A stretch of DNA of 46,576 bases, from contig CACGUF010000008.1 in the NCBI GenBank assembly GCA_902576125.1, positions 1 to 46,576 on the forward strand. The letters run 5' to 3'. The translations under genes and the position numbers were made by a program. Positions 34,793 to 46,312 of the stretch are shown here, piece by piece. The notes beneath the pieces were generated by a model that worked only from the letters and a program-made list of their open reading frames with translations, searched no databases and was not told where the DNA came from. Every line of letters starts with the position of its first letter. Position 1 is the stretch's first letter. The stretch is from an uncultured Alphaproteobacteria bacterium. GTDB taxonomy: Bacteria; Pseudomonadota; Alphaproteobacteria; HIMB59; GCA-002718135.

Positions 34793-37700
34793 TCATGAAG
34801 AAAATTCATTATTTTCTTTAATACTATTTTTTTGATCTAATATTTCTTGATCTCTAACTTTTGCAATTTTTTCATACTCAGATGTCATTTTGCCAGTTCC
34901 TGCAGGAATTAAGCGTCCAACAATAACATTTTCCTTAAGACCTGATAGACTATCAATTTTGCCTATTGTTGCTGCATCCGTAAGTACTTTTGTAGTCTCC
35001 TGGAAAGATGCTGCTGATATAAAGGATGATGTTTGAAGACTTGCCTTAGTAATTCCTAAAAGAACAGGCTCGAAAATAACAAGTTTTTTTCCTTGAGACT
35101 CAAGTAACTTGTTTATCTTCAAGACATCTCTTTTTTGAATCTGTTCACCAGAAATAAGAGAAGAGTCTCCCGGTTCTTTTATTAGAACCTTTTGTAGCAT
35201 TTGTCTGGCAATAGTTTCTATGTGCTTATCATTAATATATACGCCTTGAAGCTTATAAACAGCTTGAACCTCTTTAACTAAGTATCTCGCTAATTCTTCA
35301 ACACCTAATATGCGTAAAATGTCATGAGGCACTGGTGTGCCCTCAACTAGTATATCTCCTTTTTTTACAAAATCTCCTTCTTGTACATTTAAGTACTTAG
35401 ATCTCGGTATTAGTATTTCAAATGTGTTCTCATTATCTACACTCGTTATTACCAACCTTCTTTTATTTTTATAATCTTTTCCAAAAGAAATTTGTCCGTC
35501 TATTTCACACATAATAGCTGGATCTTTAGGTTTTCTAGCCTCAAATAATTCTGCTACTCGTGGAAGGCCGCCAGTTATATCTTTTGTTTTTGAAGATTCT
35601 TTCGGAATTCTTGCAAGTACCTGACCAGCAAATACTTCTTGGTTATCTTCTACACTAAGAATAGAGTCAATTGACATAGGATAATTAATTATTTCTTCAT
35701 CAATAACTTCATTGTCATCATGTGAGTTTACTATATTAATTGCTGGTTTAAAATTTTTAGATTTAGGATTCTGACTCCAATCAATTACTATCTTACTTGA
35801 TATACCTGTTGTATCATCTATTGATTCTCTAAACGAAATACCTTGTTTTAGATCAACATATTTAATTATTCCATCTTTTTCTGCAATGATTGGAAGAGTA
35901 TAAGGGTCCCACTCTGCTAAAAGTTCATTAATTTTCACTTTCTGATTATCTTCAACAAATAATCTTGATCCAAAAGGAATATTGAATGAGAACTTTTCTT
36001 CTTCCTCTAACAATATTTTAATTTTTGCATTTCTGCTAAGAATTATCTTATTATTAGATTTATCGATTATCAATCTTATGTTTTCAAATTTAACAGTACC
36101 TTGTATAGGCGCAATTGCATTAGACTGTTCAACTGAAGAACTCGCAGCACCACCAATATGGAATGTTCTCATTGTTAACTGTGTGCCAGGCTCACCAATT
36201 GATTGAGCAGCAATAATACCAACTGCTTCACCAAGATTAACTTCAGTACCTCTTGCTAAATCTCTTCCATAACATTTTGAACAAATACCATCTTCAGTTT
36301 CACATGTAAGAACTGACCTTATTTTCATTGATCTCAGTCCTGAATTCTTGATTGCCTCAAGATGTTTTTCTTCAATAATTTCACCAGCTTGAATTATTAT
36401 GTTATTATTTAAATCTATGATATTATTTGTTGGAGTTCGTCCAAGAACCCTCTCTGATAGTGGAGACGTAATATTTCCAGAATCAACTATTTCTTCTACT
36501 AAAACTCCATTATTGGTTCCACAATCTACTTCTCTAATAACTGCATCTTGAGCCACATCTACTAATCTTCTAGTCAAATAACCACTACTTGCAGTTTTTA
36601 AAGCTGTATCCGCAAGCCCTTTCCTTGCTCCATGGGTAGAAGTAAAGTATTCTAAAACAGATAAACCTTCTTTAAAATTTGATTTTATAGGATTTTCAAT
36701 AATCTCACCTGATGGTTTTGCCATCAACCCTCGCATTCCAGCAAGTTGTTTAAGTTGTGCAGCAGAACCTCGAGCACCAGAATGAGCCATCATGTAAACA
36801 GAATTAATTGGTTTATCATCTTCTGGATTTGAAATAACATCCAGCATTTTATCGGCAACTTTATTTGTACACTCAGACCATGCATCAACTACTTTATTAT
36901 ATTTTTCACCTTGTGTGATAAGTCCATCCTGATATTGATTTTCATATTCCTGAACTTTTAGTTGTGTTTCATCAAGTAATTTTTGTTTTTCTTCAGGTAT
37001 TATTAAATCATCTTTTCCAAAAGAAATACCAGCTATTGCAGCATATTTAAATCCTATCTGCATAATGTTATCTGCAAATAGTACTGTTTCTTTTTGCCCA
37101 CAAAATCTATAAACAGTATCAATCAAATTACTAACTTCTTTCTTTGTAAGAACTTTATTAATTAAACTAAAATTTATTTTTGAATTTTTAGGAAGAGAGT
37201 CAGCTAATAACATTCTTCCTGCAGTAGTCTCTACCTTTAACAGTGAGCCATCAAAGTTTTGAATTCTTACATTAATTTTTGAGTGAAGCGTTATATCTTT
37301 TAATTCAACAGCCTTTAATATTTCGTTTGTGTCTAAGAAATTTCGCCCTTCACCTTTTTGATTATTTCTCATAACTGATAAGTAATATATTCCCAATACA
37401 ATATCTTGAGATGGAACAATAATTGGTTTACCACTTGAAGGGGAAAGTATATTATTTGTACTCATCATTAAAACTCTAGCCTCTAATTGTGCCTCAAGAC
37501 TCAAAGGAACATGAACAGCCATCTGATCACCATCAAAATCAGCATTAAAAGCAGTACATACAAGTGGATGTAACTGTATTGATTTTCCTTCAATCAAAAC
37601 AGGTTCAAAAGCCTGGATACCAAGTCTGTGTAAAGTAGGTGCTCTGTTTAATAAAACAGGATGTTCTCTAATAACTTCTTCAAGTATATCCCATACTCTT

Positions 37701-38923
37701 GGATCTTCTTTTTCTACTAATTTTTTTGCTGCTTTTATTGTATTCGCCCAACCATAAATATCTAATTTATGAAAAATAAAGGGTTTAAATAGCTCCAAAG
37801 CCATTTTTTTTGGAATACCGCATTGATGTAATTTAAGATTTGGACCAACTACAATTACTGATCTACCTGAGTAATCAACTCTTTTACCTAATAAATTTTG
37901 TCTAAATCTACCTTGCTTACCCTTTAGCATATCTGATAATGATTTTAATGGACGTTTATTTGTTGAGGTTATAACTCTTCCTCTTCTTCCATTATCAAAT
38001 AATGCATCTACTGACTCCTGCAGCATTCTTTTTTCATTTCTTATAATTATGTCTGGCGCTCTGAGATCAATTAATCTTTTTAATCTATTGTTTCTATTTA
38101 TAACCCTTCTATAAAGATCATTTAAGTCACTAGTTGCAAACCTTCCTCCATCTAGTGGCACTAGAGGTCTTAATTCAGGGGGTATTACTGGAAGAACTCT
38201 TAAAATCATCCACTCAGGTTTATTTTTAGAGATTATAAAAGATTCAAGTAATTTTAATCTTTTAGTTAGTTTGGTTTTTTTTAGTTCCGATTTTGTTTCT
38301 ATAAGATCAGTTTTTGTTTGATTAAAATCAGCCTCTAGATCAATATTAAGAAGCATTTGCTCTATTGCTTCTGCGCCTATGGCAGCACTAAATGAGTCCT
38401 CACCATACTCATCCTGATAATCAATATATTGATCTTCAGATATAATATCACCTTTTTTTAAATCAGTTAAACCTGGCTCGACGACAATAAACTGCTCAAA
38501 ATATAATACTTTTTCTAAATTTTTAATAGTCATATCTAGTAGTGTTGCAATTCTACTAGGAAGAGACTTCATAAACCAAATGTGTGACACTGGTGCTGCA
38601 AGTTCTATATGACCCATTCTGTCTCGCCTTACTTTTGATAAAGTAACCTCAACCCCACATTTCTCACATATGATACCTCTAAATTTCATTCGCTTATATT
38701 TACCACATAGACATTCATAATCTTTTACTGGTCCAAATATTCGTGAACAAAAAAGTCCGTCTTTTTCAGGCTTGAAAGTTCTGTAATTAATAGTTTCTGG
38801 TTTTTTTATTTCTCCAAATGACCAGGATCTTATATCATCTGGGCTAGCTATTGAAATTTTAAGACTATTAAAATTTTGGACACCTAAATTTTGGCTAAAA
38901 ATATTCATTAATTCTTTATTCAT
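34793..38923 (-). CDS. rpoC: RNA polymerase beta' subunit
   Basis: 1376 residues with the start MNKELMNIF, as usual for the family. An ATG two codons upstream (38929) is also possible, and either start overlaps the rpoB end (8 or 14 bases). Zinc-binding site 1 is in [20 protein letters not shown], the catalytic NADFDGDQ binds magnesium, and zinc site 2 uses the cysteines of DCGTNNG and [13 protein letters not shown]. Length is normal for an alphaproteobacterial beta'. The gene ends 103 bp before rpsL. Confidence 0.98.
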   Translation of the reverse strand: MNKELMNIFSQNLGVQNFNSLKISIASPDDIRSWSFGEIKKPETINYRTFKPEKDGLFCSRIFGPVKDYECLCGKYKRMKFRGIICEKCGVEVTLSKVRRDRMGHIELAAPVSHIWFMKSLPSRIATLLDMTIKNLEKVLYFEQFIVVEPGLTDLKKGDIISEDQYIDYQDEYGEDSFSAAIGAEAIEQMLLNIDLEADFNQTKTDLIETKSELKKTKLTKRLKLLESFIISKNKPEWMILRVLPVIPPELRPLVPLDGGRFATSDLNDLYRRVINRNNRLKRLIDLRAPDIIIRNEKRMLQESVDALFDNGRRGRVITSTNKRPLKSLSDMLKGKQGRFRQNLLGKRVDYSGRSVIVVGPNLKLHQCGIPKKMALELFKPFIFHKLDIYGWANTIKAAKKLVEKEDPRVWDILEEVIREHPVLLNRAPTLHRLGIQAFEPVLIEGKSIQLHPLVCTAFNADFDGDQMAVHVPLSLEAQLEARVLMMSTNNILSPSSGKPIIVPSQDIVLGIYYLSVMRNNQKGEGRNFLDTNEILKAVELKDITLHSKINVRIQNFDGSLLKVETTAGRMLLADSLPKNSKINFSLINKVLTKKEVSNLIDTVYRFCGQKETVLFADNIMQIGFKYAAIAGISFGKDDLIIPEEKQKLLDETQLKVQEYENQYQDGLITQGEKYNKVVDAWSECTNKVADKMLDVISNPEDDKPINSVYMMAHSGARGSAAQLKQLAGMRGLMAKPSGEIIENPIKSNFKEGLSVLEYFTSTHGARKGLADTALKTASSGYLTRRLVDVAQDAVIREVDCGTNNGVLVEEIVDSGNITSPLSERVLGRTPTNNIIDLNNNIIIQAGEIIEEKHLEAIKNSGLRSMKIRSVLTCETEDGICSKCYGRDLARGTEVNLGEAVGIIAAQSIGEPGTQLTMRTFHIGGAASSSVEQSNAIAPIQGTVKFENIRLIIDKSNNKIILSRNAKIKILLEEEEKFSFNIPFGSRLFVEDNQKVKINELLAEWDPYTLPIIAEKDGIIKYVDLKQGISFRESIDDTTGISSKIVIDWSQNPKSKNFKPAINIVNSHDDNEVIDEEIINYPMSIDSILSVEDNQEVFAGQVLARIPKESSKTKDITGGLPRVAELFEARKPKDPAIMCEIDGQISFGKDYKNKRRLVITSVDNENTFEILIPRSKYLNVQEGDFVKKGDILVEGTPVPHDILRILGVEELARYLVKEVQAVYKLQGVYINDKHIETIARQMLQKVLIKEPGDSSLISGEQIQKRDVLKINKLLESQGKKLVIFEPVLLGITKASLQTSSFISAASFQETTKVLTDAATIGKIDSLSGLKENVIVGRLIPAGTGKMTSEYEKIAKVRDQEILDQKNSIKENNEFSS

Positions 38924-41900
38924 TGTCATTCACCATAGATTCTATTTTATTTAATTCTTCATTGTTTTCTTTAAATTCAAGATTTAACCCTAAAGATCTT
39001 AATTCTTTAACCATAACATTAAATGATTCTGGTGTGCCAGATTCAAAATTATTGTCACCTTTAACGATTGACTCATAAACTTTAGTTCTTCCTGCAACAT
39101 CATCAGATTTAATTGTTAGAATCTCCTGTAATGTATAGGCAGCTCCATATGCTTCCAAGGCCCAAACTTCCATTTCACCAAATCTTTGACCCCCAAATTG
39201 AGCTTTACCTCCAAGTGGTTGTTGAGTTACAAGACTATAAGGACCAATAGATCTGGCATGAATTTTTTCATCAACCAAATGATGGAGTTTTAGCATATAA
39301 ACATAACCAACAGTGACAGGTCTTTCAAATTTTTCACCTGTAATACCGTCGTAAAGAATTTCTTGACCAGATGTAGAAACTCCTGATTGTTCAAGAAGAG
39401 ATGTTATATCTTTCTCTTTTGCACCATCAAAAACTGGTGTAGCAAACGGAACACCTTCTTTTAAGTTTTCTGCAAGATCGAGCAATTCGTCATCATTCAT
39501 TTCATTAATCTTATCCTTATGATTTTTTTGTTCATAAATTTGCAGTAGTTTATTTTTTAAATCACTAGTTTGACCCTCAGCTTTCATCTTTGATATCATA
39601 TCAGAAACTTGTCTTCCTAGAGATGCTGATGCCCAACCTAAGTGAGTCTCCAATATTTGACCAATATTCATTCTGCTAGGTACTCCAAGTGGGTTTAGTA
39701 CAATATCAACAGGTCTGCCATCTTCAAGATAAGGCATATCTTCAACTGGACAAATTTTTGAAATCACACCTTTGTTTCCATGTCTTCCAGCCATTTTATC
39801 ACCTGGTTGAAGTTTGCGTTTTACAGCAATAAAAACTTTAATTAGTTTTAAAACACCTGGCAAAAGCTCGTCACCACTTTGTATCTTGTCAATTTTATTT
39901 TCAAATTTTTGATTTATATTACCTAATTGATTTTCATAATTTTTAATCAATGACTCAACCTGTGATGTTGTTCTCTCTTCCTGAATATTAATTTTCATTA
40001 AATCACTTACATTCAATGAATCTAGTTGTTCAAATGTTAGTTTAGTATTTTTAGAAAAATCATTCAATCCAGATATATAAGTCTTACCTATTAAAATTTC
40101 TTTTAAGTGATTACCAAAGCTTTTTCTCAATATTTCTAATTCGTCATCTCTATCTCTAGAAATCATTTCAATTTGAGAATTTTCTATACTTATTGCTCTT
40201 TCATCTTTTTCAATTCCTCTTCTAGAAAAAACTCTGATTTCAACAACCGTACCCTTCACTCCTGGGGGTACACGTAAACTAGTATCTTTTACATCTGCTG
40301 CTTTTTCACCAAAAATTGCTCTTAAAAGTTTTTCTTCCGGAGTCATAGGAGACTCTCCCTTTGGAGTTACTTTACCAACTAGAATATCTCCTGATGATAC
40401 TTCAGCCCCTATATAAACAATTCCAGTTTCATCTAAATTAATAAGCATTTCTTCACTAGCATTAGGAATATCTCTGGTAATATCTTCAGGACCTAACTTG
40501 GTATCTCTCGCCATTACTTCAAACTCCTCAACATGAATTGAAGTAAAAACATCATCTTGAACAACTTTTTCAGAAATTAAAATAGAGTCTTCAAAATTAT
40601 ATCCATTCCAAGGCATGAATGCCACCAAAACATTTCTTCCAAGTGCTAGTTCACCTAAATCAGTAGCAGGACCATCAGCAATAACTTGATTTTTGTAAAT
40701 TTTATCACCAACGCTTACCAAGGGTCTCTGATTTATACAGGTATTTTGATTAGATCTTTGAAATTTTAACAAATTATAAATGTCTATTTTATTTAGAGAA
40801 GAATCTTTTTTATCTGTAACTCTAATTACTATTCTATTTGCATCAAGTTGATCAACAACACCTTCTCGTCTAGCAACAACAGTTGATCCACTATCTTTAG
40901 CAACAGTGTATTCCATACCTGTTCCAACGAGAGGTGCTTTTGGTTTTATAAGTGGAACTGCTTGTCGCATCATGTTTGATCCCATCAAGGCTCTATTTGC
41001 ATCATCATTTTCTAAAAAGGGTATTAATGATGAAGCAACTGACACTAGCTGTTGAGGTGAAACATCCATTAAATCAATAGCATTAACTGGAACATTAATG
41101 AATTCTCCATTCTTTCTACAACTAACTAAATCATTTAAGAATGAACCTTTATTATCAATTTCTGAGTTAGCTTGCGCTATTACAAAATCTTCTTCATTGA
41201 TCGCACTCAAATAAATTACTTGATCTGAAACTTTTCCATTGTTTACAATTCTGTAAGGGGTCTCAATAAAACCATAGTGATTAATCCTTGAATAAGAAGC
41301 AAGACTATTGATTAAGCCTATATTTGCACCTTCAGGAGTTTCAATTGGGCATATTCTTCCGTAATGAGTTTGATGAACATCTCTTACTTCAAATCCCGCT
41401 CTTTCTCTATTTAAACCACCTGGTCCTAGAGCAGAAACTCTTCGTTTATGTGTTATTTCACTCAAAGGATTGGTTTGATCCATAAATTGACTTAACTGAC
41501 TGGTTCCAAAAAATTCCTTGATTGAAGCTGCGACTGGTTTAGCATTAATTATGTCTTGAGGCATAATATTATCTACTTCAAGTGAGCTTAATCTTTCTTT
41601 AATTGCTCTATCCATTTTTAATAATCCAACTCGATACTGATTTTCAAGTAATTCACCAACGGACCTTACTCTTCTATTTGCAAGATGATCAATATCGTCT
41701 ATTTCCCCTTTTCCATCAATAAGGTCATGCATATGTTTAACAACATCAATTATATCAGTTTTATCTAAAATTCTTTTTGCAATATCTGTATTTTTTTTAA
41801 ATTTAGAATTAATTTTTAATCTCCCAACAGATGATAAATCATATCTATCTTTGTTAAAAAATAAATTATTAAATAAAAGTTCTGCAGTCTCAATAGTTGG

Positions 41901-43124
41901 TGGTTCTCCAGGTCTTAAAATTTTAAATACTTCGAATAAAGCCTCTTCCCTTGATCTTGCTTTATCTAACTGAAGAGAACTTCTAATGTATGAGCCAATT
42001 TCAATATTATCAATTTTTAAAATATCAATTTTATTTACTTTGTGGGTTTCAGCAAATTCTAAAAATTCCTCATCAATTTCATAACCAGCTTCGTAATAAA
42101 TTTTTCCTGATTTTTCATCTATAATATCTGATGCAACATATAATCCAATTAATGAAATACTTTCTATACATAAATTTTGACCTACTTTAGATTGAAGTTC
42201 TCTAATATTTTTTTGATTAACTTTAGTACCCTTGGTAATGAGTATTTTACCATTCTTAGGATCTAACAAATCATAATTTAATATTTTACCTTTATAAAAA
42301 GATAAATCGATTTTATATTTCCATCCGTATTGATCTTTTTTAAAATGTATGTTTTCATAAAAAGTTGATAAGATTTCTTCAGAGGTCATACCAAGAATTT
42401 TTTTTGAGTCTGGCTCAATTTTCTTCTTCTCACAATCAATTAGATATTGTTCTGATCTTGAACTCAAAAGACATTTTAGCAAAGTAGATACGGGGAATTT
42501 TCTTTTTCTATCAATTCTTGCATGGATATTATTCTTTGCATCATGCTCAAAATCTAACCATGAACCTCTATATGGAATTATTCTTGCATTATATAAATAT
42601 TTTCCACTTGTATGAGTTTTACCATAATCATGATCGAAAAAAACACCTGGTGATCTATGCATTTGGCTAACAACTACTCTCTCAGTTCCATTAACTACAA
42701 AAGTAGCATCCTTTGTCATTAAGGGAATATCACCCATATATACTTCTTGTTCTTTAATATCCCTTACTGATTTTGTACCAGCAATTTCATCTATATCCCA
42801 AATAATTAATCTGAAATTTACCAATAGAGGTGCTCCATAGGTCATACCTCTTTGCGAACATTCATCAACATCATATTTAGGAATGCCAATATCAAAACTT
42901 ACATAATCAACAGTTGCTCTTTCTGTATAATCATTAATTGGAAAAACTGATTTAAAAATAGCATGAAGACCATTATCTGCCTTTTTATCAGGATCAACTT
43001 TTAATTGTAAAAAATTGTCATAAGATCTTTTTTGAACTTCTACTAAGTTTGGAAGAGACGTTACTAGTGGAATTTTACCAAAAGATTTTCTTATTTTTTT
43101 TGAATTAATGTAGTCCAGACTCAT
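38916..43124 (-). CDS. rpoB: RNA polymerase beta subunit
   Basis: 1402 residues. The rifampicin-region motif [34 protein letters not shown] is wild-type in appearance. [17 protein letters not shown] and [15 protein letters not shown] are conserved core motifs. It is separated from rplL by a 61-bp gap with a strong hairpin, and overlaps rpoC. Confidence 0.98.
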   Translation of the reverse strand: MSLDYINSKKIRKSFGKIPLVTSLPNLVEVQKRSYDNFLQLKVDPDKKADNGLHAIFKSVFPINDYTERATVDYVSFDIGIPKYDVDECSQRGMTYGAPLLVNFRLIIWDIDEIAGTKSVRDIKEQEVYMGDIPLMTKDATFVVNGTERVVVSQMHRSPGVFFDHDYGKTHTSGKYLYNARIIPYRGSWLDFEHDAKNNIHARIDRKRKFPVSTLLKCLLSSRSEQYLIDCEKKKIEPDSKKILGMTSEEILSTFYENIHFKKDQYGWKYKIDLSFYKGKILNYDLLDPKNGKILITKGTKVNQKNIRELQSKVGQNLCIESISLIGLYVASDIIDEKSGKIYYEAGYEIDEEFLEFAETHKVNKIDILKIDNIEIGSYIRSSLQLDKARSREEALFEVFKILRPGEPPTIETAELLFNNLFFNKDRYDLSSVGRLKINSKFKKNTDIAKRILDKTDIIDVVKHMHDLIDGKGEIDDIDHLANRRVRSVGELLENQYRVGLLKMDRAIKERLSSLEVDNIMPQDIINAKPVAASIKEFFGTSQLSQFMDQTNPLSEITHKRRVSALGPGGLNRERAGFEVRDVHQTHYGRICPIETPEGANIGLINSLASYSRINHYGFIETPYRIVNNGKVSDQVIYLSAINEEDFVIAQANSEIDNKGSFLNDLVSCRKNGEFINVPVNAIDLMDVSPQQLVSVASSLIPFLENDDANRALMGSNMMRQAVPLIKPKAPLVGTGMEYTVAKDSGSTVVARREGVVDQLDANRIVIRVTDKKDSSLNKIDIYNLLKFQRSNQNTCINQRPLVSVGDKIYKNQVIADGPATDLGELALGRNVLVAFMPWNGYNFEDSILISEKVVQDDVFTSIHVEEFEVMARDTKLGPEDITRDIPNASEEMLINLDETGIVYIGAEVSSGDILVGKVTPKGESPMTPEEKLLRAIFGEKAADVKDTSLRVPPGVKGTVVEIRVFSRRGIEKDERAISIENSQIEMISRDRDDELEILRKSFGNHLKEILIGKTYISGLNDFSKNTKLTFEQLDSLNVSDLMKINIQEERTTSQVESLIKNYENQLGNINQKFENKIDKIQSGDELLPGVLKLIKVFIAVKRKLQPGDKMAGRHGNKGVISKICPVEDMPYLEDGRPVDIVLNPLGVPSRMNIGQILETHLGWASASLGRQVSDMISKMKAEGQTSDLKNKLLQIYEQKNHKDKINEMNDDELLDLAENLKEGVPFATPVFDGAKEKDITSLLEQSGVSTSGQEILYDGITGEKFERPVTVGYVYMLKLHHLVDEKIHARSIGPYSLVTQQPLGGKAQFGGQRFGEMEVWALEAYGAAYTLQEILTIKSDDVAGRTKVYESIVKGDNNFESGTPESFNVMVKELRSLGLNLEFKENNEELNKIESMVNDNE

Positions 43125-43151
43125 GCATTTATCCTTTTTTAAAAAAGTTAG

Positions 43152-43179
43152 ATAAGACCTCCAAATATGGAGGTCTTAT
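43152..43179 (-). terminator. Perfect 12-bp hairpin between rplL and rpoB (attenuator or processing site)
   Basis: ATAAGACCTCCA (43152-43163) and TGGAGGTCTTAT (43168-43179) pair perfectly around a four-base loop. In the direction of transcription the stem is followed by CTAAC and then six T, so the U-tract is displaced by five bases. That suggests a partial terminator (attenuator) or an RNase III-type processing site, not a full stop. E. coli has both kinds of element at this junction, reducing rpoB relative to rplL. Confidence 0.7.
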
Positions 43180-43185
43180 AAAAAA

Positions 43186-43563
43186 TTATTTTAATTCTAC
43201 TTTAGCTCCAGCTGCTTCTAGAGCTTTTTTCATCTCTTCTGCTTCAGCTTTTGCGACACCTTGCTTTAATGGTTTAGGTGCTCCTTCAACTAAGTCTTTT
43301 GCTTCTTTTAGACCTAATGCAGTAATAGTTCTAACTTCTTTAATTACTGCAATTTTGTTAGATCCAGCTTCAGAAAGAACAACATCAAATTCAGATTTTT
43401 CTTCTGCTGCTGCCTCCCCTCCACTAGCTCCTGGAGCTGCTGCTACCGCTACAGGTGCTGCTGCAGAGACACCCCATTTCTCTTCAAGCATTTTACTTAA
43501 TTCTGCTGCTTCTAGAACTGTTAGAGATGATAAATCATCAACAATTTTATTTAAATCAGCCAT
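43186..43563 (-). CDS. rplL: 50S ribosomal protein L7/L12
   Basis: 125 residues: N-terminal dimerisation domain, an Ala/Glu-rich hinge (about 34-58), then the C-terminal [28 protein letters not shown] domain that recruits GTPase factors. It follows rplJ by 19 bases and has the GGAG-type ribosome-binding site expected for a protein made in multiple copies. Confidence 0.98.
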   Translation of the reverse strand: MADLNKIVDDLSSLTVLEAAELSKMLEEKWGVSAAAPVAVAAAPGASGGEAAAEEKSEFDVVLSEAGSNKIAVIKEVRTITALGLKEAKDLVEGAPKPLKQGVAKAEAEEMKKALEAAGAKVELK

Positions 43564-43582
43564 TTTTATCTCCTTTTTAAAC

Positions 43583-44104
43583 CTAGTTAGACTCTTCTAA
43601 TTTATTGCTTTGTGAACTCAAAATTCTTGCCATTTTACCTGCTGGCTCTTTAACAACTGATGCAATTTTTTGAGCTGGTGCCGATAAAAGCCCTAAAATC
43701 TTACCTCTTAATTCATCAACAGAAGGTAATGTAGCAAGAAAATTAATTTTATTATTATCCATTTTCTCACCATCATAGCCGCCACCAATAATTTTAAAGT
43801 TTTCGATTTTTTTTTCAAAATTAACTGCAACTTTTGCAGGCGCTACAGGATCTTCTGAGTATGCAATTGCAGTTGGTCCTGTAAATAAATCAGCAATATT
43901 ACTGAATTGAGTATCTTCCAAAGCAAGTTTAGTGAGTCTGTTCTTAGTTACCTTGAATTTTGCACCATTGTCTCTCATTTCTTTTCTTAATTTTTCTGTT
44001 TCATCAACTGTAATTCCAGAATAGTGAGCAACAATAACAGAAGAAGATGAATTAATTTCTTCTTTTAGTTTTTGAACAAAATCTTTTTTTTCAGAACGGT
44101 TCAC
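43583..44104 (-). CDS. rplJ: 50S ribosomal protein L10
   Basis: 173 residues starting [17 protein letters not shown], with GTG as start codon (44104-44102) and AGGT at a good distance. [34 protein letters not shown] is the L10 signature, and the C-terminal helix binds L12 dimers. It is preceded by a 186-bp structured leader, consistent with L10 autoregulation. Confidence 0.97.
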   Translation of the reverse strand: MNRSEKKDFVQKLKEEINSSSSVIVAHYSGITVDETEKLRKEMRDNGAKFKVTKNRLTKLALEDTQFSNIADLFTGPTAIAYSEDPVAPAKVAVNFEKKIENFKIIGGGYDGEKMDNNKINFLATLPSVDELRGKILGLLSAPAQKIASVVKEPAGKMARILSSQSNKLEESN

Positions 44105-44248
44105 TTTTACCTCGGTTTATTATTAGGTATTAACCTAAATTAGCTGTCTTAAGTTTGCTAATCAAACTAAGACAAGCCTGCCAAGAAGCTAATCAATGGA
44201 CTCGCTTCAGTCTGTGCAGGTTATTAAGCTTACGCCCCTGCAGTCTTT
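44105..44248 (-). promoter_or_regulatory. L10-leader-like structured region upstream of rplJ
   Basis: Read on the minus strand this region has several nested pairings. CTGCAGG pairs with CCTGCACAG across a loop containing GGCGTAAGC. A small GACT/AGTC hairpin around GAAGCG follows. Next is a long stem TGTCTTAGTTTG/CAAACTTAAGACA (44174-44145, one bulge), and then TTAGGT/ACCTAA (44138-44123) close to the ribosome-binding site. The AAGACTGCAGG...CCTGCACAGACTGAAGCG layout resembles the alphaproteobacterial L10 leader, in which L10(L12)4 binds and represses rplJL translation. The call is by eye and by position, not by a covariance model. Confidence 0.6.
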
Positions 44249-44283
44249 GACAGGTGATAGTTTCATTAAAGAAACTATCTGTC
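44249..44283 (-). terminator. Bulged hairpin just downstream of rplA
   Basis: On the minus strand GACAG-ATAGTTTC pairs with GAAACTAT-CTGTC-type arms around a TTTAAT loop, with a three-base bulge (13 bp in total). It starts eight bases after the rplA stop and is followed by CAAAGA, not a T-run, so it is unlikely to be a strong intrinsic terminator. It may separate rplKA from rplJL by processing or protect the rplA 3' end. Confidence 0.45.
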
Positions 44284-44290
44284 GAATTAG

Positions 44291-44980
44291 TTAACGAAGA
44301 CTAGCTACGTTAATCTCTAATCCAACACCCATAGTTGAAGCTATGGTAACTTTTTTTACAAATGATCCCTTAACAGTATCTGGTTTACTCTTGTTAATTG
44401 AAGAATAAAAAAACTTTAAGTTGTCTAAAAGATCATTATCATTAAAACTCATTTTTCCAATTCCAGCATGCACAATTCCGGCTTTATCATTTTTAAATTG
44501 AACTTGTCCTGCTTTTGCATTTTTAACTGCAGAAGTAATATCTTGTGTGACTGTACCTAATTTAGGATTTGGCATTAAGCCTTTTGGACCTAATATTTTC
44601 GCAACCTTACCAACAGATGGCATCATATCTGGAGTGGCAATTAGCAAATCAAATGAAATCTTACCTGATGATATTGAATCAATTAAGTCATTTTCACCAA
44701 CTAAATCAGCCCCAGCATCTTTAGCCTCGTTTTGTTTATCACCTTTAGTTAGAACTGCTACATTAACAGATTTGCCGGTGCCATTAGGCAGGCTGGTAAC
44801 ACCTCTAATGCCTTGATCAGTTTTATTTGGATCAATTCCTAAGTTAATTGCAACTTCAAGTGTTTCATTAAATTTTGTAAATGTATTTTCTTTTAAAATT
44901 TTAATTGCTTCAATTGGTTCATAAATTTTAGTAATATCAATTGACTCTAATAATTTTTTATTATTTTTAGTTTTCTGCAT
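44291..44980 (-). CDS. rplA: 50S ribosomal protein L1
   Basis: 229 residues with the L1 motif PDMMPSVGKVAKILGPKGLMPNPKLGTVT and the C-terminal STMGVGLEINV. It binds 23S rRNA at the L1 stalk. In E. coli it represses rplKA translation. It starts one base after rplK. Confidence 0.98.
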   Translation of the reverse strand: MQKTKNNKKLLESIDITKIYEPIEAIKILKENTFTKFNETLEVAINLGIDPNKTDQGIRGVTSLPNGTGKSVNVAVLTKGDKQNEAKDAGADLVGENDLIDSISSGKISFDLLIATPDMMPSVGKVAKILGPKGLMPNPKLGTVTQDITSAVKNAKAGQVQFKNDKAGIVHAGIGKMSFNDNDLLDNLKFFYSSINKSKPDTVKGSFVKKVTIASTMGVGLEINVASLR

Positions 44981-44981
44981 A

Positions 44982-45410
44982 TTATTTTAAAATCTCCATA
45001 CCCATTGAAACAGCCGAACCTTTAACCATGTTAACAGCACCCTCTAGATTAATTGCATTTAAATCTTGCATTTTATCTTTTGCAATTTTTTCAATATCAG
45101 CAATAGTAACTTTTCCAACAAGAGACCGTCCAGGAGTGGAATTACCTTTCTTAATCTTTGCTGCTTTTTTTAAATAATAACTTACTGGTGGCAATTTAGT
45201 TACAAATTCAAAAGATCTGTCTTTATATGCTGTTATAATAACTGGTATTGGTGCGCCTTTTTCTACATCTTTAGTTTTATCATTAAAAGCTTTACAGAAA
45301 TCCATAATGTTTAAGCCTCTTTGACCCAAAGCAGGGCCAACTGGAGGAGAGGGGTTTGCTCCACCTGCTGGAATTTGAAGTTTAATTAATCCAAGTACCT
45401 CTTTAGCCAT
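44982..45410 (-). CDS. rplK: 50S ribosomal protein L11
   Basis: 142 residues with [34 protein letters not shown] at the N-terminus and the C-terminal KDLNA-like [17 protein letters not shown]. It binds the GTPase-associated region of 23S rRNA. It lies 19 bases after nusG. Confidence 0.98.
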   Translation of the reverse strand: MAKEVLGLIKLQIPAGGANPSPPVGPALGQRGLNIMDFCKAFNDKTKDVEKGAPIPVIITAYKDRSFEFVTKLPPVSYYLKKAAKIKKGNSTPGRSLVGKVTIADIEKIAKDKMQDLNAINLEGAVNMVKGSAVSMGMEILK

Positions 45411-45429
45411 TTTAACTCCTAATCTTTAT

Positions 45430-45963
45430 TTAAGCCTTTTCAACTTGTGAATATTCTAAATCTACCGGTGTTGATCTGCCAAATATAGAAACAGCAACTC
45501 TTAATCTAGCTTTTTCTTCATCAATTTGTTCAATCTCTCCATTAAAAGAGGCAAAAGGTCCATCAATTACCTTTACCTGCTCACCAACATCATACATAAC
45601 TGCAGGCCTAGATTTTTCAACACCATCAACCACTTGTTCAGAAATCCTCTTAGCTTCAGCATTACTTATTGGAACTGGCTTACCTTTATTACCTAAAAAG
45701 CCAGATAATTTAGGAGTATTTTTAATTATATGCCATGTATCATCATTGAGATTCATTTTAATTAAAATGTAACCCGGAAATATTTTTCTTTCAGTGTTAA
45801 TTCTGACACCTCTTTTTACCTCAACGATATTTTGAGTTGGAACAGATACTTCCTCAATATGATCTGATATACCAAGCTTACTAGCTTGATCCACAATACT
45901 GTCAGCGACTTTTTTTTCATAGCCAGAATAAGCATGAAGAACGTACCATCTACATTTTATCAT
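45430..45963 (-). CDS. nusG: Transcription termination/antitermination factor NusG
   Basis: 177 residues. The N-terminal NGN domain contains WYVLHAYSGYEKKVADSI and IKMNLNDDTWHIIKNTPKLSGFLG. The C-terminal KOW domain contains GEQVKVIDGPFASFNGEI and IFGRSTPVDLEYSQVE. It binds beta' and couples to S10 or Rho. It follows secE by one base. Confidence 0.98.
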   Translation of the reverse strand: MIKCRWYVLHAYSGYEKKVADSIVDQASKLGISDHIEEVSVPTQNIVEVKRGVRINTERKIFPGYILIKMNLNDDTWHIIKNTPKLSGFLGNKGKPVPISNAEAKRISEQVVDGVEKSRPAVMYDVGEQVKVIDGPFASFNGEIEQIDEEKARLRVAVSIFGRSTPVDLEYSQVEKA

Positions 45964-45964
45964 T

Positions 45965-46174
45965 TTAAAAACCTGAACCTATCTCTATTATTTTTTTAAT
46001 TGAAAAAGACCAAATCTGATCACTAAGAAGGAAAAAAAGTGAAAATAAAAAAATCAAAAAAATTACTATCAAAGATGAGATAAATGTATCTCTTCTAGTA
46101 GGCCATGTAACTTTTTGTAACTCTTGCCTTACTTGTCTTACAAAAAGTGCAGGTGATGTTTTTTTATTTTCCAT
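45965..46174 (-). CDS. secE: Protein translocase subunit SecE
   Basis: 69 residues with FVRQVRQELQKVTWPTRRDTF, the amphipathic SecE helix, followed by a single transmembrane segment. It is the short, one-helix type. The ATG at 46174 gives MENKKTSPALF. One four codons upstream (46186) is possible, and neither has a clear ribosome-binding site. It clamps SecY in the inner membrane. It sits just after tRNA-Trp, as in most proteobacteria. Confidence 0.94.
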   Translation of the reverse strand: MENKKTSPALFVRQVRQELQKVTWPTRRDTFISSLIVIFLIFLFSLFFLLSDQIWSFSIKKIIEIGSGF

Positions 46175-46194
46175 ATTTTTTATCATTTAATTAT

Positions 46195-46270
46195 TGGCAG
46201 GAGTGGCAGGACTTGAACCCGCAGCCCCCGGTTTTGGAGACCGGTGCTCTACCAGTTGAGCTACACTCCT
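46195..46270 (-). tRNA. tRNA-Trp (anticodon CCA)
   Basis: A 76-nucleotide tRNA with encoded CCA. The acceptor stem is AGGAGTG/CACTCCT, the D arm contains TAGCTCAACTGGTAGAGCA, the anticodon loop CTCCAAA carries the CCA anticodon, and the T arm contains GGTTCAAGTCC. It lies between tuf and secE. A weak TTGAGA/TATATT promoter with 19-bp spacing occupies the 42-bp gap after tuf (46308-46278). Confidence 0.97.
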
Positions 46271-46312
46271 AAAATAAAATATAGCTGATACTAATAGAGT
46301 GGTCTCAAATAC

